Positions 43,622-52,713 of a DNA stretch of 64,000 nt are shown one piece after another. The stretch's first letter is position 1. Every line of letters begins with the position of its first letter. The stretch lies in NCBI RefSeq assembly GCF_005222485.1, contig NZ_CP029078.1, positions 1,764,001 through 1,828,000 on the forward strand. Direction: 5' to 3'. A program made the position numbers and the translations under genes. A model generated the notes under the pieces. The model made no database searches and was not told the origin of the DNA. It saw nothing but the letters and a program-made list of their open reading frames with translations. The stretch comes from Streptomyces griseoviridis (GTDB taxonomy: Bacteria > Actinomycetota > Actinomycetes > Streptomycetales > Streptomycetaceae).

Positions 43622-44860
43622 TCAGTCGCACTCGTCCCCGCCGCACGCCTCGCCGAAGAAGTCGAGGTTCTCCTGGAGCGATTTCATCAGCCGGTCCCGC
43701 TCCGATTCGTCCACCTGTACGGGGACGACGCCGGCGGCGCCGGTCAGCCGCCGGAAGCCGCCCCGCCGCTCCAGACGGCCCTGCACCCGCACCGGCAGCC
43801 CGACGAGGTGGGCGTGGCCGGCGATCCGGTAGTCCTCCTCGCCGAGGGTGACGCGGAGGTACGGGACGTCGGCGCCCGCGATCACCCGCAGCCGTATCCC
43901 GCCCTCGCCGCGCGGCCCCGAGCGGCGCATCCGTTCGACGGTGCCGGTGACGCGCACCGGCACGGACGGTTCGCCGCGCAGGTAGCGGACGCCGGCCTCG
44001 CGCAGCGCGGGCAGGTCGCCCGGCGAGAACTCGACGGGCTCGGCGGTGGCCGCGCAGCCCTCGGGGACACCGGCGGCGGGCGCCCACTCGACGGCGACGC
44101 GGGCGCCCTCGGTGCCGCGCACGAGGGCGATCAGGGCGTCGGTGAGTTCGCGGCTCGCGCCGGCCTCGACGGCGCCGTCGAAGGCGTCCATGCGGCCGGT
44201 GGCCCGCCGGTAGTCGACGGCCTCGCGGACGGCGTACAGGGCCTGGTGGAGGCGGACGGCGAGGGGGCGGGCGGGGGCGACGGGCGCGAAGGCGGTGAGC
44301 CGGTCGCCGCCGGTGCCCGAGCCGACGAGGACGCGGTCGAGGAGAGTGGCGGCGGCATGCCGGTGGCGGGCGCCGTGGTAGCCGGCCCTGGCCTGGGCGG
44401 CGAGCGCGCCGGCCAGGAGCATCTGCCGTGCGGCGGACCGCAGTTGCTCCTCGACGGTCCAGGGCGTGCTGTCGGCGGGCCCGGTCGGGGTCTCCCGCCA
44501 CCAGCGGATCTCGTCGCTGGGCACGGCGAGGGCGACGAGCACCTCGCGGGCGGCGGGGGTGCCGCTGCGGGCGAGGGCGAGGAGCGCCTCGCCGAGCAGG
44601 TCGTCGCTGTCGGGGAAGGAGTGCGTCTCGGGCACGAGCAGGCTGGTGCCCGAGCCGCCCGGCCCCGGCGGGGTCCAGCGGCCGTAGCGGCCGGCCGCGC
44701 CGCCGCGCCGCCGCCAGCCGTGCCGGAGCAGCAGGGCGCCGAGGACGGCGGGGTCGACCTGGTCGGGTGCGGGGGCCCGCTGCCAGGCGGCGTCCGCGGA
44801 GGTCTCGACGGGGTGCGGCCTGCCCGGCCGCAACGGCTCGTGGAGCGGGCGGTGCGTCAT
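43622..44860 (-). CDS. Unknown 412-aa protein coupled to the DUF4365 gene
   Basis: A soluble, Arg/Ala-rich protein with no family I can name. The N-terminal two-thirds is helical (LLGEALLALARSGTPAAREV; QLRSAARQMLLAGALAAQAR; LAVRLHQALYAVREAVDYRR). The C-terminal third (about 300-385) looks like an OB-type beta-barrel: VPVRVTGTVERMRRSG, GIRLRVIAGADVPYLRVTLG, VGLPVRVQGRLERRGGFRRL. It ends in a Glu/Asp/Cys tail, FGEACGGDECD. Its ATG overlaps the stop of the DUF4365 gene (ATGA), so both are translated together and probably act together. Confidence 0.75.
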   Translation of the reverse strand: MTHRPLHEPLRPGRPHPVETSADAAWQRAPAPDQVDPAVLGALLLRHGWRRRGGAAGRYGRWTPPGPGGSGTSLLVPETHSFPDSDDLLGEALLALARSGTPAAREVLVALAVPSDEIRWWRETPTGPADSTPWTVEEQLRSAARQMLLAGALAAQARAGYHGARHRHAAATLLDRVLVGSGTGGDRLTAFAPVAPARPLAVRLHQALYAVREAVDYRRATGRMDAFDGAVEAGASRELTDALIALVRGTEGARVAVEWAPAAGVPEGCAATAEPVEFSPGDLPALREAGVRYLRGEPSVPVRVTGTVERMRRSGPRGEGGIRLRVIAGADVPYLRVTLGEEDYRIAGHAHLVGLPVRVQGRLERRGGFRRLTGAAGVVPVQVDESERDRLMKSLQENLDFFGEACGGDECD

Positions 44861-45423
44861 GGCCTGCCTCCGGTCCCGACCCGCGCCATGATCGCGCACA
44901 GCGCCCGGTCGTCGAAGATGCGCGCGGTCGGGATCCGCACGGTGGTCCGGGTCCGGCCGGTGACGGGGTGGCCGGCGAGGTTGACCCAGTAGCAGCAGTG
45001 CCGCAGGTCGAGGTGGTCGTGGTCGGCGCGCAGCCAGTCGTCCTGGGAGCGCGGGACGAGCATCACGACGAGGATCTTGTGGACGGAGACGGGGGTCCTG
45101 GCGAGTTTGCGCAGGTGGTCGTTTTCCAGGGTGAAGGCGAAGGACGGCCCCTGGGGGCGCGGGGCGACCTGGTAGGTGCATTTGAGCTGCACCTTGACGG
45201 TGACCTCGTCGTCCACGGTGTGTCCGGGTGAGCCGTGGCTGACGTGCCAGTCGATGCCGTTGTCGGGGAACGGCTGGGACAGTGAGCAGCCCGCGGCGGC
45301 GGCGACCGCGTGCAGATAGCCGACCTGCAAGGTCTCCATGCAGGCGGTGGTGGCGAGGGTGCCGCGATGTGGGCCCGTGCGTTCGGGCAGCAGCCCGCTG
45401 CGCTCGGGCTGGGCTATCGCCAT
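44857..45423 (-). CDS. DUF4365 domain protein, PD-(D/E)xK nuclease-like
   Basis: A 188-residue protein whose layout fits a restriction-endonuclease fold: a helix with E30 (ACMETLQVGYLHAVAAAAG), then D58 in FPDNGIDWHV and the Q79-x-K81 strand VKVQLKCT. These are the active-site residues expected of this family, so it may be an active nuclease. No signal peptide or membrane helix. It starts at ATG 45423 and is coupled to the 412-aa gene. It diverges from a DnaQ-type exonuclease across 168 bases, making a nucleic-acid-processing neighbourhood. Confidence 0.8.
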   Translation of the reverse strand: MAIAQPERSGLLPERTGPHRGTLATTACMETLQVGYLHAVAAAAGCSLSQPFPDNGIDWHVSHGSPGHTVDDEVTVKVQLKCTYQVAPRPQGPSFAFTLENDHLRKLARTPVSVHKILVVMLVPRSQDDWLRADHDHLDLRHCCYWVNLAGHPVTGRTRTTVRIPTARIFDDRALCAIMARVGTGGRP

Positions 45424-45591
45424 GACGAACAGCCTTCCAAGCCAAGGGTTTCCCTGCGACGGGCCGCTGAACTGCAAAGACCCGTACTCCTGTTGTGTCC
45501 TCCCGGCGTACGGCGCAAACGGCCCGGGTATCACCAAACAGGCAGAAGACGGAACGTCAGCTGCCGTGGGTGAACGAGGAGTTGGGTTGGG

Positions 45592-46317
45592 ATGACGTGC
45601 TGGTACGAAGGGCCGCTCGCGGCCTTCGACACGGAGACCACGGGTGTGGACGTCGAGTCCGACCGGATCGTCTCGGCGGCCGTGGTCGTCCAGGACGCCC
45701 CGGGTACCCGTCCGCGGGTGGCCCGTTGGCTGGTCAACCCGGGTGTTCCGGTGCCGGAGGCGGCGACCGCGGTGCACGGGCTGACGGACGAGCATCTGCG
45801 GCGCAACGGCCGGTGGCCCGCGCCCGTGGTGCTGGAGATAGCGGACGCGCTGGCCGAGCAGGCGGCCCTGCGCAGGCCGCTGGTGGTGATGAACGCGCCG
45901 TTCGATCTGACGCTGCTCGACCGGGAGTTGCGGCGGCACCGGGCGTCGTCGCTCGACCGCTGGTTCGAGGCGACGCCGCTGCGGGTGCTTGACCCGCGGG
46001 TGCTGGACAAGCATCTGGACCGGTACCGCAAGGGCCGGCGGACGCTGACGGATCTGTGCGCGCACTACGAGGTGACGCTGGAGGGCGCGCACGACGCGGG
46101 CGCGGACGCCCTGGCGGCGCTCGAGGTGGTGCGGGCGCTCGGCCAGCGGTTCGCGACCCGCCTCGAACGGCTCTCCCCCGGTGAGTTGCACACGTTGCAG
46201 ACGACGTGGCACGCGGCGCAGGCGCGCGGTCTGCAGGCGTGGTTCGCGCGCAGTGGTACACCGGAGACGGTGGATCCGGCGTGGCCGCTGCGACCGGAGC
46301 TGTCGGCGGCGGCCTGA
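45592..46317 (+). CDS. DnaQ-family (DEDDh) 3'-5' exonuclease
   Basis: A 241-residue exonuclease with all catalytic residues: D13 and E15 in AFDTETTG, D105 in NAPFD, H167 and D172 in HDAGADALA; VHGLTDEHL is also typical. It resembles the proofreading epsilon subunit of DNA polymerase III but is free-standing. A C-terminal helical region (LSPGELHTLQTTWHAAQARG) follows the fold. The ATG has GAGGAG 10 bases upstream. It ends at a strong terminator just before tRNA-Val. Confidence 0.92.
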   Translation: MTCWYEGPLAAFDTETTGVDVESDRIVSAAVVVQDAPGTRPRVARWLVNPGVPVPEAATAVHGLTDEHLRRNGRWPAPVVLEIADALAEQAALRRPLVVMNAPFDLTLLDRELRRHRASSLDRWFEATPLRVLDPRVLDKHLDRYRKGRRTLTDLCAHYEVTLEGAHDAGADALAALEVVRALGQRFATRLERLSPGELHTLQTTWHAAQARGLQAWFARSGTPETVDPAWPLRPELSAAA

Positions 46318-46323
46318 ACAGCG

Positions 46324-46356
46324 GAGAGCCGGTCCGTCGGGGACGGACCGGCTCTC
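46324..46356. terminator. Terminator between exonuclease gene and tRNA-Val
   Basis: A 15-bp perfect stem (GAGAGCCGGTCCGTC at 46324-46338, complement at 46342-46356) with a 3-base G loop. It lies 7 bases after the exonuclease stop and 8 bases beyond the 3' end of the convergent tRNA, so it probably serves both. Confidence 0.9.
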
Positions 46357-46363
46357 TCCCGGG

Positions 46364-46435
46364 TGGGCGATACTGGGTTCGAACCAGTGACCTCTTCGGT
46401 GTGAACGAAGCGCTCTCCCACTGAGCTAATCGCCC
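46364..46435 (-). tRNA. tRNA-Val (anticodon CAC), copy 1
   Basis: Read on the minus strand: acceptor GGGCGAT, D arm AGCTCAGTGGGAGAGCG, anticodon stem CTTCG/CGAAG enclosing loop TTCACAC (anticodon CAC, decoding GUG), T arm CTGGTTCGAACCCAG, acceptor ATCGCCC, discriminator A. It is 72 bases without an encoded CCA. It is identical to copy 2 at 57287-57358, including a few flanking bases. Confidence 0.97.
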
Positions 46436-46474
46436 GGGAACGCACTGAACCATACAGCGGTTCCCGGCGTTCCT

Positions 46475-46921
46475 TCAAACCGCTTCCAGGTGGGCGGCGA
46501 GTCCGCGCCGCCCGGCCCGCATCATCAGCCGGTGGTTGGCGCGGAACACCGGCCGGCCGGGGACGGCGAACCGTCTGAGGAGCGCCCTGCGGACGTCGAC
46601 CTCCTGGTCGTAGCGGGCGAGGGTGCCGGTGCCGTGCGCGGTGACGGTCCAGCGGGCCCAGCCTTCGAGGTCGCCGGTGAGGGAGATCTCCAGGATGCCC
46701 GCCGCGGGGTCTCGGCGGGTCTCACGGGCGGTGAAGGTGAGGGTGTAGGGCAGCAGGGCGCGCACCCGGACGACGCCGCTGGTCCCGTCGGTGCGGGTCA
46801 CCCGGCGCACCTGCGGCCACCAGCGGGGATAGTCCTCGGCCCGTTCGAGGGCCCGGTACACGGCGGCCGGGGGCGCGGCCAGCGTCCAGCGGCTGCGGAA
46901 GCGGTGGTGGGACCAGTCCAT
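46475..46921 (-). CDS. SRPBCC (START-like) family protein
   Basis: A 148-residue protein with the polyketide-cyclase/dehydrase-type fold: SRWTLAAPPAAVYRALERAEDYPRWW at the N-terminus (quoted in part), beta strands VVRVRALLPYTLTFTARETRR and the long C-terminal helix with NHRLMMRAGRRGLAAHLEAV. Such domains bind hydrophobic ligands; no ligand or reaction can be named. It starts at ATG 46921, diverging from the large membrane-protein gene, and lies 39 bases before tRNA-Val. Confidence 0.85.
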   Translation of the reverse strand: MDWSHHRFRSRWTLAAPPAAVYRALERAEDYPRWWPQVRRVTRTDGTSGVVRVRALLPYTLTFTARETRRDPAAGILEISLTGDLEGWARWTVTAHGTGTLARYDQEVDVRRALLRRFAVPGRPVFRANHRLMMRAGRRGLAAHLEAV

Positions 46922-47023
46922 GGGGAGAGTGTGCCCTCGCGCGGGGGCGGCACCGGGTATCTGAGTACGGGGTGAGTACGCGCGCTCATGCCGGCCGGCG
47001 GGGCCTGGACCACACTCCGGGGC

Positions 47024-49819
47024 ATGACACCTTTTCCGCCACCGGCCGAGGAGCTGCGGCTGATCGACGCCGAGCTGTATCAACTGGACGCCCGGCGGGC
47101 GCAGTTGCTGACGCGCAGGGCGTGGCTGATCGCGGCCCTCCACCGGCAGGCGCCGCCCCCGGCGCCACCGCGCCCCGAGACCGGCGCGCCTCGCGTGCAG
47201 AACGTGCTGCTGCTGCTCGGCGGGGTGCTGCTGGCGCTCGCGGCGGTGGCGTTCACGCTGGTCGGCTGGGGCCAGCTGGGCATCGCGTGGCGGGCCGTGG
47301 TGCTGGGCGCGGTGACGCTCGCGGTGCTGGCGGCGCCGGTGGCGCTGCTGCGGCGGGGGCTCGCGGCGACGGCGGAGTCGGTGGCGGGTCTCGGCCTCGC
47401 GCTGACGGCCCTGGACGCGTACGCGCTGCACGAGACGGCACTGAGGGCCACGGACGGCACGGGGTACGCGGCGGCCGCGACGGCGGTACTGGCACTGGTG
47501 TGGTCGGGGTACGGCGCGGCCCTGGGCGCGGGGGCGGGGGCGGGACGTCGGCTGCGGCTTGCGGGCGGTTCGGGGACACGGGTGCCGTCGTCGGACGGCG
47601 ACGGGCCGGGGACGCCGCCGGGCGGCACGGAGGCCACCGGATCGGGGATGCCGTCGATGGGTGCGGAGGCCACCGGATCGGGGATGGCGGCGGACGGCAC
47701 GAAGGCCACCGGGTCGCGGACGCCTTCGGGCGACGCGAAGGCCACCGGGCCGGGAACACCGTCGGCGGGTGCGGAAGCCGCCTGGTCGCGGACACCGGCG
47801 GACGGCACGAAGGCCACCGGGCCGGGAACGCCTTCGGGCGACGCGAAGGCCACCGGGCCGGGAACACCGTCGGTGGGCGCGGAGGCCACCGGGTCGCGGA
47901 CGCCTTCGGGCGACGCGAAGGCCACCGGGTCGCGGACACCGGCGGACGGCACGGAGGCCACCGGGTCGCGGACACCGTCTGACTGCCGGGCCGTCCTGCG
48001 GCTGCCGTTGCCCGCCGCCCTGTCGGTGGGCCAACTCCCGCTGCTGCTTGCGGCGTTGGCGGCGGGCGCCGGTCCGTACACGTGGGCGGCGGTGCTGCTG
48101 GTGACGGCCGTGGCGGACACGGTGGTGGCGTTCCGGTGTGCCGGTGGCGCGGTCCGGGTGGTCGCGCTGGTCGGGGCGTACGGCGCGGGCGGCTGGGCGG
48201 CGCTGGCGGCGGGCTGGTTCTCGTGGGTCGCCGTCGATCTGTCGGGCGCCGCGCGGGCCACCGCGCTGCTGGCCCTGCTGGCGGGGCTCGCGCTGGCCGC
48301 CGCCCGGCGGCTCGCGGACGCGTCGCGGGCGACGGCGCACGCGCTGCTCGGCGGGCTGCTGCTGGTGGCATCGGCGGGTACCGTCCCGCACGCGTTCCTG
48401 CCGTCGGGCTGGCCGGTACCGGTCCATCTGGCCCTGGGTGTCGCTCTGTTGGCGGCCGTGCGGGTCCCGCTGACCGGGCCGGTGCTCCGCGGTCTGCTGG
48501 GGGCGTCGGCGGTGGTGCAGGCCCTGGCGCTGCTGTGGGTGGTGCCGGTCGTCGCCGTGGCGGTGCTGGGTCCGGTGTCCTGGGTGGGCGGGGTCTGGTC
48601 GGGCGCTCCCGCCGACGCGCGGACGGCGGTGGCGGCGGGCGGCCTCTGGCCTCCGCACGCGTGGACGGCGCCGGTGGTGCTGCTGTCGGTGGCCGCGGTG
48701 CTCGCCCTCGCGGTCCGTGACGCGGCGTGGCGTCCGCGAGCGCTGACGGCCGCCCTCTGTCTGACCTGGGCGGCGCTCCTCACCCTGCCCGCGGTCCTCC
48801 AACTCCCCTTCCTGGCCGCGCTGTCGGTGCAGTTCCTGGCCACGGCGGCGCCGCTCCTGACGGCCAGGACCCGGCTGCCGGGGCTGGTCCTCGCGCAGGT
48901 CGCCGCCGTCCTGCTCGTCTGCTCGGCGCTGGCGACGCGGACCGCGACCCTGACCGTGCTGGCGGCGCTGGCCCTGCTGTTCGCGGCCGGGTGCCGGTCC
49001 GTCGACCGCAGGGTCTGCGCGGCGCCGGCCGCGCTGGTGTACGCCGCCGTGCTGGTCGTCGCGTCGGGCGCCGCCGCCGGCTGGTCGCCCGCGCACACGG
49101 CGCTGCCGCTGCTGTCCGTACCGGCCGTCGCCGCGCTGCTCGCCGCCCGGCTCGGGGCCGTCTCCCGGGCCACCGTGCCGGTGGAGGCGGCCGGCGCGGC
49201 GGCGGGGCTGCTCGCGGTCGGCCTGGCGGCGCCCGACCCGGCGTCGCTCTCCCTGGTCCTCGGTCTGTGCGGGGTGATCGCCGCGGGGACGGCGGCCCGT
49301 GCCGGCCGGCGCTTCGTCGGCGTCCCGGCGACCGGTCTGTTCGTGCTGGCCGTGTGGGTGCGGCTGGCGGCGTGGGGCGTGGCGGCCCCGGAGGCGTACA
49401 CCCTGCCGGTGTCGGTGCCCGCGCTGCTGGTCGGGGCGGTGCGCAGGAGGCGTGATCCGCTGCTGTCGTCGTGGACGGCGTACGGTCCTGGGCTCGCCTT
49501 CACCCTGATGCCGAGCCTGGTGACGGCCTGGGCCGAGCCGTACGCGACGCGTCCGCTGTTGCTGGGCGCGGCGGCCCTGCTGGTCACGCTGCTGGGCGCC
49601 CGCCACCGGCTGCAAGCGCCCCTGGTGTTCGGCGGTGCGGTGCTCGTGCTGGTGGCGCTGCACGAACTCGGGCCCTATCTGGCGCAGTTGGCGGGGGTGC
49701 TGCCCCGTTGGGTGCCTCCCGCGCTCGCCGGAGTGCTGCTGCTCGCCGTCGGCGCGACGTACGAGCGGCGCATCCGGGACGTCCGGCGGGTGCGGGAGGT
49801 CCTGGGGCGGATGAGCTAG
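47024..49819 (+). CDS. Large multi-helix membrane protein with 12-residue tandem repeats
   Basis: A 931-residue protein. A helical N-terminus (EELRLIDAELYQLDARRAQL) is followed by about four membrane helices (65-180), a 120-residue hydrophilic repeat region (196-315), and then perhaps 20 or more Ala/Leu/Val-rich helices to the end. It resembles the large Streptomyces membrane proteins sometimes annotated by a SCO7613-type C-terminal domain; no function is known. The ATG at 47024 fits, though its ribosome-binding site (CCGGGG) is weak. The repeats would lie in one loop, splitting a small from a large membrane block. Confidence 0.8.
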   Translation: MTPFPPPAEELRLIDAELYQLDARRAQLLTRRAWLIAALHRQAPPPAPPRPETGAPRVQNVLLLLGGVLLALAAVAFTLVGWGQLGIAWRAVVLGAVTLAVLAAPVALLRRGLAATAESVAGLGLALTALDAYALHETALRATDGTGYAAAATAVLALVWSGYGAALGAGAGAGRRLRLAGGSGTRVPSSDGDGPGTPPGGTEATGSGMPSMGAEATGSGMAADGTKATGSRTPSGDAKATGPGTPSAGAEAAWSRTPADGTKATGPGTPSGDAKATGPGTPSVGAEATGSRTPSGDAKATGSRTPADGTEATGSRTPSDCRAVLRLPLPAALSVGQLPLLLAALAAGAGPYTWAAVLLVTAVADTVVAFRCAGGAVRVVALVGAYGAGGWAALAAGWFSWVAVDLSGAARATALLALLAGLALAAARRLADASRATAHALLGGLLLVASAGTVPHAFLPSGWPVPVHLALGVALLAAVRVPLTGPVLRGLLGASAVVQALALLWVVPVVAVAVLGPVSWVGGVWSGAPADARTAVAAGGLWPPHAWTAPVVLLSVAAVLALAVRDAAWRPRALTAALCLTWAALLTLPAVLQLPFLAALSVQFLATAAPLLTARTRLPGLVLAQVAAVLLVCSALATRTATLTVLAALALLFAAGCRSVDRRVCAAPAALVYAAVLVVASGAAAGWSPAHTALPLLSVPAVAALLAARLGAVSRATVPVEAAGAAAGLLAVGLAAPDPASLSLVLGLCGVIAAGTAARAGRRFVGVPATGLFVLAVWVRLAAWGVAAPEAYTLPVSVPALLVGAVRRRRDPLLSSWTAYGPGLAFTLMPSLVTAWAEPYATRPLLLGAAALLVTLLGARHRLQAPLVFGGAVLVLVALHELGPYLAQLAGVLPRWVPPALAGVLLLAVGATYERRIRDVRRVREVLGRMS
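47609..47968 (+). repeat. Ten tandem 36-bp coding repeats
   Basis: Ten in-frame units of 12 residues, consensus [GR]TPS[GVA][DG]A[KE]ATG[SP] (for example RTPSGDAKATGP, GTPSVGAEATGS, RTPADGTEATGS). Several DNA units are nearly identical (GCGAAGGCCACCGGGCCGGG recurs). Sub-types alternate (SGDAK, ADGTK, VGAE), indicating duplication of multi-unit blocks. The period is a multiple of three, so copy-number changes keep the frame. Confidence 0.92.
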
Positions 49820-49830
49820 CCGGTGCGACG

Positions 49831-49872
49831 GGGCTCGGGCCCGGCGTGGTGGGGCCGCCGGTGCCCGAGCCC
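49831..49872. terminator. Terminator between membrane-protein gene and lyase gene
   Basis: A hairpin of 16 base pairs with one bulged T: GGGCTCGGGC (49831-49840) pairs with 49863-49872 and CCGGCG (49841-49846) with 49856-49861; the loop is 9 bases. The two flanking genes converge here. Confidence 0.85.
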
Positions 49873-49877
49873 GCCGG

Positions 49878-52616
49878 TCACGACGGCATCCGGTCGCCGA
49901 GCAGGGCGAGGTTCTCGATGGCGGCGAGGCCGTAGAGCGCGGTGTCGTTGGTGGAGATCCAGCTCGCCTCGGCGCCCTCCACCAGCGCGGCGGGGCCGGT
50001 CAGTTTCTCCGTCTTCCAGGGCGCGGACTCCAGATATCCGTCGGAGGCGTAGAACTTGGTCCACGCCCGGGTGGCGAGGGCCGCGTCGCCGGTCTTGACG
50101 GCCGCGTACGCGTCGAGGCGCGAGTGGCCCTGGAACAGCAGCAGGGTGCCGAAGTTGGAGCCGTACCTGGCGGCCTGTTCGGTCTTGCTGGCGTTGAAGT
50201 AGCGGCAGTAGTCGTAGTACGCCTGGTTGAACTCCGGCATGTCGACGAGGTCGATGAGTTCGGCGCAGAGTTCGTTGAGGCCGAACACGGCGGAGAGGTG
50301 GGACACCGACACCACCGGGCTGTCGGCGACGGCGAACCTCCCGGTGTCGAGGTCGTACAGGCCGCTGCCCTGGACGAATCCGTTGGGCTGGGCGGCGATG
50401 GTCTCCATGGTGGACAGGACGCGGGCCCTGGCCTTCTCCCACTTGGGGCCCTTGCGTTCCCACTCGGTGAGCCAGGCCGACACCAGGCCGCTCCAGTCGG
50501 TGCCGAAGCCGATGGACAGGGCGTGCCGGTCGGGGGTGTAGGGCTCGGTGCGGATCTTGCGGATGGGGTCGAGGCCGAGGAACGTCTCGTCGGAGTCGAC
50601 GTTGGCGTGCATGAGGTCGCCGACGCGTTCGTCGGCGGTGAGGAAGTAGTAGTAGCGGCGGTAGGTGGTGTTGGCGATGCGCTGCTGCTTGGCGCTGTCG
50701 GCGTAGTGCTGGACCCCGTGCCGGGTGCCGAGGCCCGCCCATTCGCCGAGGTGGTAGACGTCGACCTCGCCGGTGTGCCGGGTCATCGCCTCGGCGAAGC
50801 GGAAGATGTCGGCGCGGCCCGAGCGCAGGTACGCGAACCAGAGCCAGAGGTCGGGCGAGAGTTCGGAGTTGTCCCAGGCGTAGCCGCCGATGTCGTACCG
50901 CCACTGGTGCCGGACGGTGTCGTAGGTGTGCATGATGTCGCCGTAGTCCCAGAAGCCGTACCAACGGCGCTGCTCCACCTGGTCCTTGTAGTAGGTGAAG
51001 AGGAAGTCGAGGTGGTCCTCGATCTTCGCCTTGGCGGGCGTGGAGCGGTCCGGCTCGGAGTACAGTCCCGGGCCGAAGACCTTGGCCTTGATGAGCTGCC
51101 TGGGCGGCGCGGCGAGCTGCGGCAGCACCCGCACCGCCTCGACCTGTTCGGCGAGTTGCTCCGGGGTGGGCGTGGACGCGTTGGCCCAGAAGAGGAGTTC
51201 GGAGGTGCGGGCGATGCCGTAGGGGGTGCCGAACCCCGGTTCGTAGTCCTCGTAGGTGATGTTGAGCCCTTCGAGCTGTTCGGCGTAGCTGTCCTGGCCC
51301 ATGCCGTCGTGGTAGAAGCGCAGGTCCATCGGCTGGGCCTCGGGCGACCAGAGCCAGAGGGTGACCTCGGCGGTGTCGGTGTGGGCGTCGCGGATGTCGA
51401 GCTGGGCCGGGTGCTTCTCCCAGAAGTCCCGCAGCCCGAAGGAGAGTCCGCCGCTCGCGCCGCCGACGTAGCCGAAGCCGGAGGCGCGTCGGCCGCCGCC
51501 GGCGCCGATCCAGCCGTGGCCCTTGGTGGTGCGCTTGCGCAGGGTGAAGCCGTCGGCGGAGAGCTGGGAGAGGGTGTAGTCGCCCCACTCGGGGATGTAC
51601 TGGAGGCGGGTGGTGACCCGCTGGTCCCAGGTGGCGGGGTCGGGCAGTTTCCTGCCCGCGTACTGCGCCTCCTGGACGGCCGCGCCGGGGTCGCGGCGCA
51701 GTCCGGTGATGCCCTTGACGGCTTCCCTCAGCAGTCCTGTGCCCTCGCCGCCGATGCGGATGTGCCGGTCGTAGCTCTCGTCGCGCATCGGGACGTCGAA
51801 GCGGACGCCGAGGCCGCGGATGAAATCACCGCTCGCCTTCCCCGGTTCCTGTTTGCCGTCGAAGGTGACGGTGTGCACCATGCGGAAGGAGTCGGCGCCC
51901 GCGTAGAAGTAGAAGCGGATGGAGAACGGCAGCCAACTCCGGCTGCCCTTGCGGTGTTTGCCGTCGACGCGGAGGACGGCGCGGACCGGTCCCTCCTGTT
52001 CGACGGTGACCTTGTCGATGGCGCTCTCGAACCGTTCGTACTTGATGGTGCCCTGGTCGCCGTCCTCGATCTCGGGCTGCCGCAGCAGCACCAGGCGGCC
52101 GTTCCTGGCGATCTCGGTGGTACCGCGGGTCACCGATTTGACCAGGGTGGCACCGGAGTTGCCGAATCTGGCGGTGATGACCCCGGTCGCGACGGTGACG
52201 GCGCCGCCGCGCTTGTCGACGGTGACCTTCTGGGCGGGGGCGGTCGCGGTGCCGGCGCTGAGGCTGAGCTTTCCCTTGCCCGAACTGACGGCGTGCGCGG
52301 TCCACTTGAGGGAACCGTCGGGCCAGTAGGCGAGCGGCCAGGACTGTACGGGGACGGCCGCGCCGGTGGCGTCGGTGAGCGCGAAGGTCTGGTCGGCGGG
52401 GTAGGTGCCCTTGGGCCAGGGGACGCCGACGGTGGAGCCGGGCGCGGCGCCGAGACCGCCATCCTCCAGCCAGTCCAGGGTCACGGGGTCGCCGTCCGCG
52501 GCTCCGGCGCTCGGCGCGGCCTGCGCCTGCTTGGCGCCGAGTGCCCAGCTGAACTGGGCCGCGGCGCCCGCGACGGCCGCCGCCTTGAGGAGGGACCTGC
52601 GGGGGATCGAAGACAT
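49878..52616 (-). CDS. Tat-exported exo-rhamnogalacturonan lyase-like protein (PL26 type)
   Basis: A 912-residue secreted protein. The N-terminus MSSIPRRSLLKAAAVAGAAA is a twin-arginine signal ending AQAA. The body has N-terminal beta-rich domains (DPVTLDWLEDGGLGAAPGST; VPWPKGTYP) and a large alpha/alpha-barrel part (FTYYKDQVEQRRWYGFWDYGD; GGYAWDNSELSPDLWLWFAY), the layout of the exo-rhamnogalacturonan lyase family described from Penicillium. It should release unsaturated galacturonosyl-rhamnose units from pectin side regions; exact substrate is inference. It is last in the sugar-uptake operon, 97 bases after the DUF624 gene. AAAGG precedes the ATG. Confidence 0.82.
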   Translation of the reverse strand: MSSIPRRSLLKAAAVAGAAAQFSWALGAKQAQAAPSAGAADGDPVTLDWLEDGGLGAAPGSTVGVPWPKGTYPADQTFALTDATGAAVPVQSWPLAYWPDGSLKWTAHAVSSGKGKLSLSAGTATAPAQKVTVDKRGGAVTVATGVITARFGNSGATLVKSVTRGTTEIARNGRLVLLRQPEIEDGDQGTIKYERFESAIDKVTVEQEGPVRAVLRVDGKHRKGSRSWLPFSIRFYFYAGADSFRMVHTVTFDGKQEPGKASGDFIRGLGVRFDVPMRDESYDRHIRIGGEGTGLLREAVKGITGLRRDPGAAVQEAQYAGRKLPDPATWDQRVTTRLQYIPEWGDYTLSQLSADGFTLRKRTTKGHGWIGAGGGRRASGFGYVGGASGGLSFGLRDFWEKHPAQLDIRDAHTDTAEVTLWLWSPEAQPMDLRFYHDGMGQDSYAEQLEGLNITYEDYEPGFGTPYGIARTSELLFWANASTPTPEQLAEQVEAVRVLPQLAAPPRQLIKAKVFGPGLYSEPDRSTPAKAKIEDHLDFLFTYYKDQVEQRRWYGFWDYGDIMHTYDTVRHQWRYDIGGYAWDNSELSPDLWLWFAYLRSGRADIFRFAEAMTRHTGEVDVYHLGEWAGLGTRHGVQHYADSAKQQRIANTTYRRYYYFLTADERVGDLMHANVDSDETFLGLDPIRKIRTEPYTPDRHALSIGFGTDWSGLVSAWLTEWERKGPKWEKARARVLSTMETIAAQPNGFVQGSGLYDLDTGRFAVADSPVVSVSHLSAVFGLNELCAELIDLVDMPEFNQAYYDYCRYFNASKTEQAARYGSNFGTLLLFQGHSRLDAYAAVKTGDAALATRAWTKFYASDGYLESAPWKTEKLTGPAALVEGAEASWISTNDTALYGLAAIENLALLGDRMPS

Positions 52617-52713
52617 GAGAGGTCAGCCTTTCGTCCGTGCGGGAGTCGATTGCCAGGTGCATGACACAGCAGGACGCGGCGCCGAGGCGCCGGTCCGGTG
52701 GAAGAACCGCCCG

